Shown here piece by piece: positions 60,301 through 64,000 of a stretch of DNA of 64,000 nt; position 1 is the first letter of the stretch; every line of letters starts with the position of its first letter. Where the stretch lies: assembly GCF_020520425.1 (NCBI RefSeq), contig NC_079487.1, positions 6,681,501 through 6,745,500 on the forward strand, written 5' to 3'. The position numbers and the translations under genes are program-made. The notes beneath the pieces were generated by a model. The model was not told the origin of the DNA and did not search any database. It saw only the letters and a program-made list of their open reading frames with translations. This DNA is from Spinacia oleracea (taxonomy: Eukaryota > Streptophyta > Magnoliopsida > Caryophyllales > Amaranthaceae).

Positions 60301-60500
60301 CCCTATGCAGATTTTATAAATGAGGCCCGTATCTAAATAAAATCAAAAGGAAAAAGAATATAAAAAATGAACTTATAAGGAATTGAACCCATGACCTTGG
60401 TATTATTCTATAAAGCCTTAACCACTACTCCACCTTTGGTTTTGTTTACATTAAGGAAACTAATTATATTATATTCTGAACATTTGGGGCCCTGTTCCGT
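60300..60500 (-). repeat. tRNA-derived SINE-like relic
   Basis: On the minus strand TGGAGTAGTGG (60422-60432) fits a polymerase III A box, and GGTTCAATTCC (60379-60389) fits a B box with normal tRNA spacing. The segment is flanked by GGGCCC-type motifs (near 60300 and 60487) and A-rich sequence lies at the 3' side. There is no complete tRNA cloverleaf, so a SINE or tRNA pseudogene is the best reading. Confidence 0.4.
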
Positions 60501-60949
60501 CGCTCACCTCGCACACCCTGCGTTGGTTTTGCAAATAAATCCAAAAAAAAAGGGAAGATTCCTTTTGATGACTGGGCGCAGGTAGAGGCCCGATGGACGC
60601 TTGACACTTGTCCGAATCAGCATCATCAACCAATCACAAAATTGGGTGCAATTTGCAACGACTATTTTGTGTTAATGGCTAATTTAGCCAAAAATAATTA
60701 ATAAAAATAAATAAATTATACCAACAATCATAAAATTTCAAGATATATAAATAGATACCAAATTTGCTATATTTTGACACACTTGCAAAAATCATTTTTC
60801 TCTCTCTAAAATCATCAAAATTATTTTTCATACTAAGTATTACTATAATTTGTGATATATTCGAAAAATTACTGAACATTTCAATAACATATATTTTCGA
60901 AAATCGTATTTCCGGTTTTTATTTATTAATTTTATAATTATTATATTAT

Positions 60950-61040
60950 TATTGTCATTATTGTTAACATTATTATTATTATAATCATTATTATTATTAT
61001 TATTATTATTTTATTATTATTATTATTATTATTATTATCA
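60950..61040. repeat. (ATT)n microsatellite, imperfect
   Basis: Long run of ATT/TTA trinucleotides with a few interruptions, upstream of the Harbinger ORF. Confidence 0.9.
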
Positions 61041-61125
61041 TTTTTTTTATTATTAATAGGTATATTTACTATAAAAGTATTATTAATATTGTTATTAGTG
61101 TGCTTGCATATTTTTTTAAAATAAA

Positions 61126-62268
61126 ATGGACCCTAATTACTATTTTTAAAAAATAGAAAACGTTGATGATTTTGATCTTAACCTTGACAACAATCAGCAT
61201 CCCGGCTATAATTCTTATTCACAGGGTAATTTTTCCTCTCAAAATTTTCAACAATTTTTTTATGCTAACACTATTGTTGACCATGAATCTGTAGAGGAAA
61301 GTGTCATGGAGACACAACAACCGATCATGACGCATCCATTGCCCGTTAAACCAAATCAACCACTTAAGGTTGCGACTCAGTCTCGAAGTTGGTCGATTCT
61401 GGAGAACAAAGCTCTGGTTGATTCCTACATTAAAGTTTGCTCTGATAAGGTTATAGGCGCCGGCATGAAAAAAGCTGAGATTTGGAGGCTAGCTGATGTG
61501 TGCTATAACGAAATTCAAGTGGGTAGACCGCATGAACTTGTAGTAAGAGGCACAAAATGTTTAGAGGATCGTTGGGGAAGGATGTTTCCAGACATCATTT
61601 TGTGGGCTGCTAGTTTTGAAGAAGCTGGTAAGTTATTTGCAAGTGGGAATAGTGATGCGGACCAAATTTCTACCGCTCACAAGTTATTCCGCAATACTTC
61701 TGATAACAAAAAGAACTTCACATTGATGCATGCTTGGAAGATGCTTATTCATGATAACCCAAAGTGGAGGGTGATGACGAGGTGGGGTATGTCAAAGAAA
61801 GAGAGACAAGCATACAATGCCAGTCTACCAGTTTCTACTGAAGATAATGAAGGAAGTGACAAGAGAACTAGACTTGATGATGATGGTGACACCGTCTTAC
61901 CAAGTGGTGGGAGCTTCGTATCTGGAGGTATATCTCGACCAGATGGTGTAAAGAAAGCTAAGGCCAGAAGAAAAGGCAAAGGGGCAGAATCATCAAAGGA
62001 AGTTTCGTCTTTTGGAAATCAGTTGCAAGCTAGCACTGAAATTAGGACTCAAGAGCACCAACTAAATTTAAAGAAATTCGAGTGAGATGAAGCAAGGGAA
62101 ACAAGGAGGATTCAACAGCTTGAGATAGAGGAACAGAGAATCCGGTTGGATCAACAAAAAATGAAAAATGATTTCTTACAAACATTGATGTCGAAGGCTT
62201 GTCTAACTCCTAACGAGGAAAAAGTAAAGGAAAGATTGCTTATGGAGCTTTATGGTGGTGCTAATTAG
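61126..62268 (+). pseudogene. PIF/Harbinger ORF1: Myb/trihelix-like DNA-binding protein
   Basis: A frame from ATG 61126 to TAG 62266 cut by TAA 61147 and TGA 62083. The longest open part (61306-62085) has a Myb/SANT-like domain (SWSILENKALVDSYIKV, then KKAEIWRLADVCYNEI, CLEDRWGRMFPDI), a charged middle (DKRTRLDDDGD) and, after the TGA, a coiled-coil-like tail rich in Glu, Gln and Arg ending MELYGGAN. The layout matches the Myb-like partner proteins of plant PIF/Harbinger transposons, which bind the element ends and recruit the transposase. The transposase frame follows on the same strand 660 bp later. The TGA stands where KKFEWDEA-type relatives have Trp. Confidence 0.75.
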
Positions 62269-62928
62269 CAAAGTGTTTAATGTTTAGTTTATTTCATGTG
62301 TTTAAATTTTTATGTCACAATCTAGTTTTTATTAGTTTTCAATAAGCTTGTATTAATTCGTGTTGTGCCTTTAAACTTGTATTAGTTCGTGTTATGTCCT
62401 TAACTTTGTATTACTTTGTGTTATGTAATATATTATTTTTCCTTGCCAAGTTGTATTTTACACATTGTTGTTATTATATTATAAGAAATTTTTTTGTCTA
62501 ACAAACAATTGTGGTATCTACGAAAATCCAATAATATCTTATCAAGAAATCCGTAAAATCTTATCAGCCAATAGAAAATCTAAGAAAATCTATGAACATC
62601 CAATAACATCTTATCAAGAAATCTGAAAACTCTTATCAAAAAAATCGGAAATCTTAGAAATTCTAAGAAAAAAAACTTATCATGAATTCCATATAATCTT
62701 ATCAAGAAATAAAAAATCTAAGAAAATCCAACTTATCACGTGTTCCATATAATCCTATCAACAAATCGAGAATCTTGGAAAATCTGAGAATATATAAGAA
62801 AATCCAATAAAATCCAGTAAAATCTTATCACGTAATCCATATAATCTTATCCACATTACTCTTTAAATACACACACATTATCAAACTCATTTCTCATTAT
62901 CACATTCTATTCTATCTCAAAAAAAAAA

Positions 62929-63942
62929 ATGTTATTTGAAAAAAAGTTCAAGCTCAGAATCTGCTGTTGAAAATCCATACGTAGAAGTTGATCAAATGGT
63001 TGATGATTTTTTCATTCATCATTTACCAAACACATTCTTTCCACGAGGTCCTAGTCTTAGAAATGTGAATGATGCCAATTTGATTCCAGCAAATAGAAAC
63101 CGTGAAGAAGGGCATAACTTCCTGTTTAATGATTACATTGCGAAAAATCCAGTATATCCAGACAAGCAGTTTCGTCGAAGGTTTCGAATGGGAATACCTT
63201 TGTTTTGCCGTATCATGAACAAAGTGGTTGAAAATGATGTTTTCTTGCAACAAAGAAGAAATGTTGCCGGAAAATTAGGGTTATCAGGATTGCAAAAATG
63301 CACTGCAACTATCAGAATTTTAACATATGGTTTGGCTCCGGATGCAATTGATGAATATCTGCGAATGGGTGAAACAACTTCAAAAAAATCATTATTACAT
63401 TTCACTCAAGGGGTAATCAAGAATTTTGAAGAGGATTACCTAAGAAGTCCTACAGATGAAGACTTAAGGAGGATCCTTTCTAAAAATGAAATGGACGGAT
63501 TTCCAGGAATGATCGGTAGTATTGATTATATGCACTAGGAATGGAAGAACTGCCCTACCGCATGGAGAGGTCAATACCAAGGACGCAGCCGGAAAGCGAC
63601 CCTAATTCTTGAAGCTGTTGCAGATCAAGATCTATGGATTTGGCATTCATTTTTTGGTATTCCTGGTTCATGTAATGACCTTAATGTTCCGCACCGTTCT
63701 CCTGTTTTTGATGATGTTTTGCAAGGTAAGGCACCTCCTATAAATTTTCTGGTGAATGGGCATGAATACAACATGGGGTACTACCTCACAGATGGTATTT
63801 ATCCAAATTGGGCTACGTTCATTCAAGGATTTTCTCGTCCCCAACTTGAAACAGAAAAGGTTATTTGCTGATAGTCAAGCGCATATTCGTAAGGATGTTG
63901 AACGTGCGTTCGGAGTTTTGCAAGCAAGATTCGCCATTGCAC
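62929..63942 (+). pseudogene. PIF/Harbinger transposase (DDE_Tnp_4 type), interrupted
   Basis: Residues such as FRRRFRMGIPLFCRIMNKV, YGLAPDAIDEYLRMGETT and FPGMIGSIDYMH (first catalytic Asp) are classic for plant Harbinger transposases. TAG at 63536 replaces the expected Trp of MHWEWKNCP. The frame then goes on through GIPGSCNDLNV (second Asp) and YYLTDGIYPNWATF. A frameshift near 63838 leads to RKDVERAFGVLQARFAI (catalytic Glu). Immediately after it, at 63943, copia LTR D begins, so the C-terminus is cut off. The ATG at 62929 is out of frame with the main part by one base, probably a slip in the A-run. The element is inactive. Confidence 0.85.
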
Positions 63943-64000
63943 TGAATGAAATAATGCCCTTGGTCCAAGTATGCATTTAATGGTAAGTCTAATAAATGCG
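63943..64000 (+). mobile_element. Start of a fourth copia LTR (element D)
   Basis: TGAATGAAATAATGCCCTTG matches the first bases of the LTRs of A, B and C (TGAAGGAAATAATGCCC), and the match continues to the window edge. The left flank, and thus the expected target duplication, is TGCAC (63938-63942). Whether it is a solo LTR or a full element cannot be seen. Confidence 0.85.

Overview
The window is nuclear DNA of a flowering plant. The evidence is one intron-containing gene with plant-type splice sites and a telo-box promoter (MRT4, 56388-59192), surrounded by plant-type mobile DNA: Ty1/copia with a tRNA-iMet primer site, a Tekay-like Ty3/gypsy remnant, L1-type LINEs with a C-terminal RNase H, a PIF/Harbinger element and a long-TIR element carrying a PPR gene fragment. 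The species cannot be fixed from sequence alone; a eudicot with a repeat-rich genome fits (a Caryophyllales member is only a guess).

Layout. 1-7716: right part of a copia element (C, + strand) with decayed gag-pol and one LTR. 7717-15077: gene-poor DNA with a Myb/SANT-like ORF (9410-9724, -), a 1 kb A-rich tract, a possible Tourist-like end and a possible Helitron 3' end. 15078-16292: 5'-truncated LINE with an RNase H domain. 17559-19303: element with ~85 bp inverted ends holding a PPR fragment and a second, tiny LINE insertion with a 12 bp duplication. 19580-22997: 3' part of a Ty3/gypsy element with its LTR. 22998-27807: AT-rich and repeat-rich DNA.

27808-56213 is a three-level nest. A full-length LINE of about 7.5 kb (27821-56200, 13 bp target duplication) was split by copia element B (34540-55413, - strand, duplication GACGT). 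B was split inside its own 5' LTR by the related copia element A (44226-54677, - strand, duplication CTGGC). The order LINE, then B, then A agrees with hand-counted LTR differences: about 15 per 1389 bp in B and about 5 in A. A keeps one gag-pol frame broken only by two TAA codons. B and C carry the same LTRs, leader and 3' region, but a colinear, heavily decayed gag-pol. They look like a non-autonomous lineage moved in trans by A-type elements. All copies share a GC-rich leader with 23 bp tandem repeats and an LTR array of about 20 CGGAA motifs.

The least expected item is in the LINE. Between ORF1 and ORF2 lies a 337-codon open frame (30125-31138) for a very hydrophobic protein. It starts in an ATGA overlap with the end of the (frameshifted) ORF1 tail and ends in an ATGA overlap with the ORF2 start. 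That looks like a three-cistron LINE with stop-start coupling.

The LINE sits about 175 bp upstream of the MRT4 start codon, so this ribosome-assembly gene keeps only a very short native promoter. 60300-64000 holds a tRNA-related relic, then a Harbinger element (Myb-like ORF plus DDE transposase, both with stop codons), interrupted at 63943 by the start of a fourth copy (D) of the same copia LTR.
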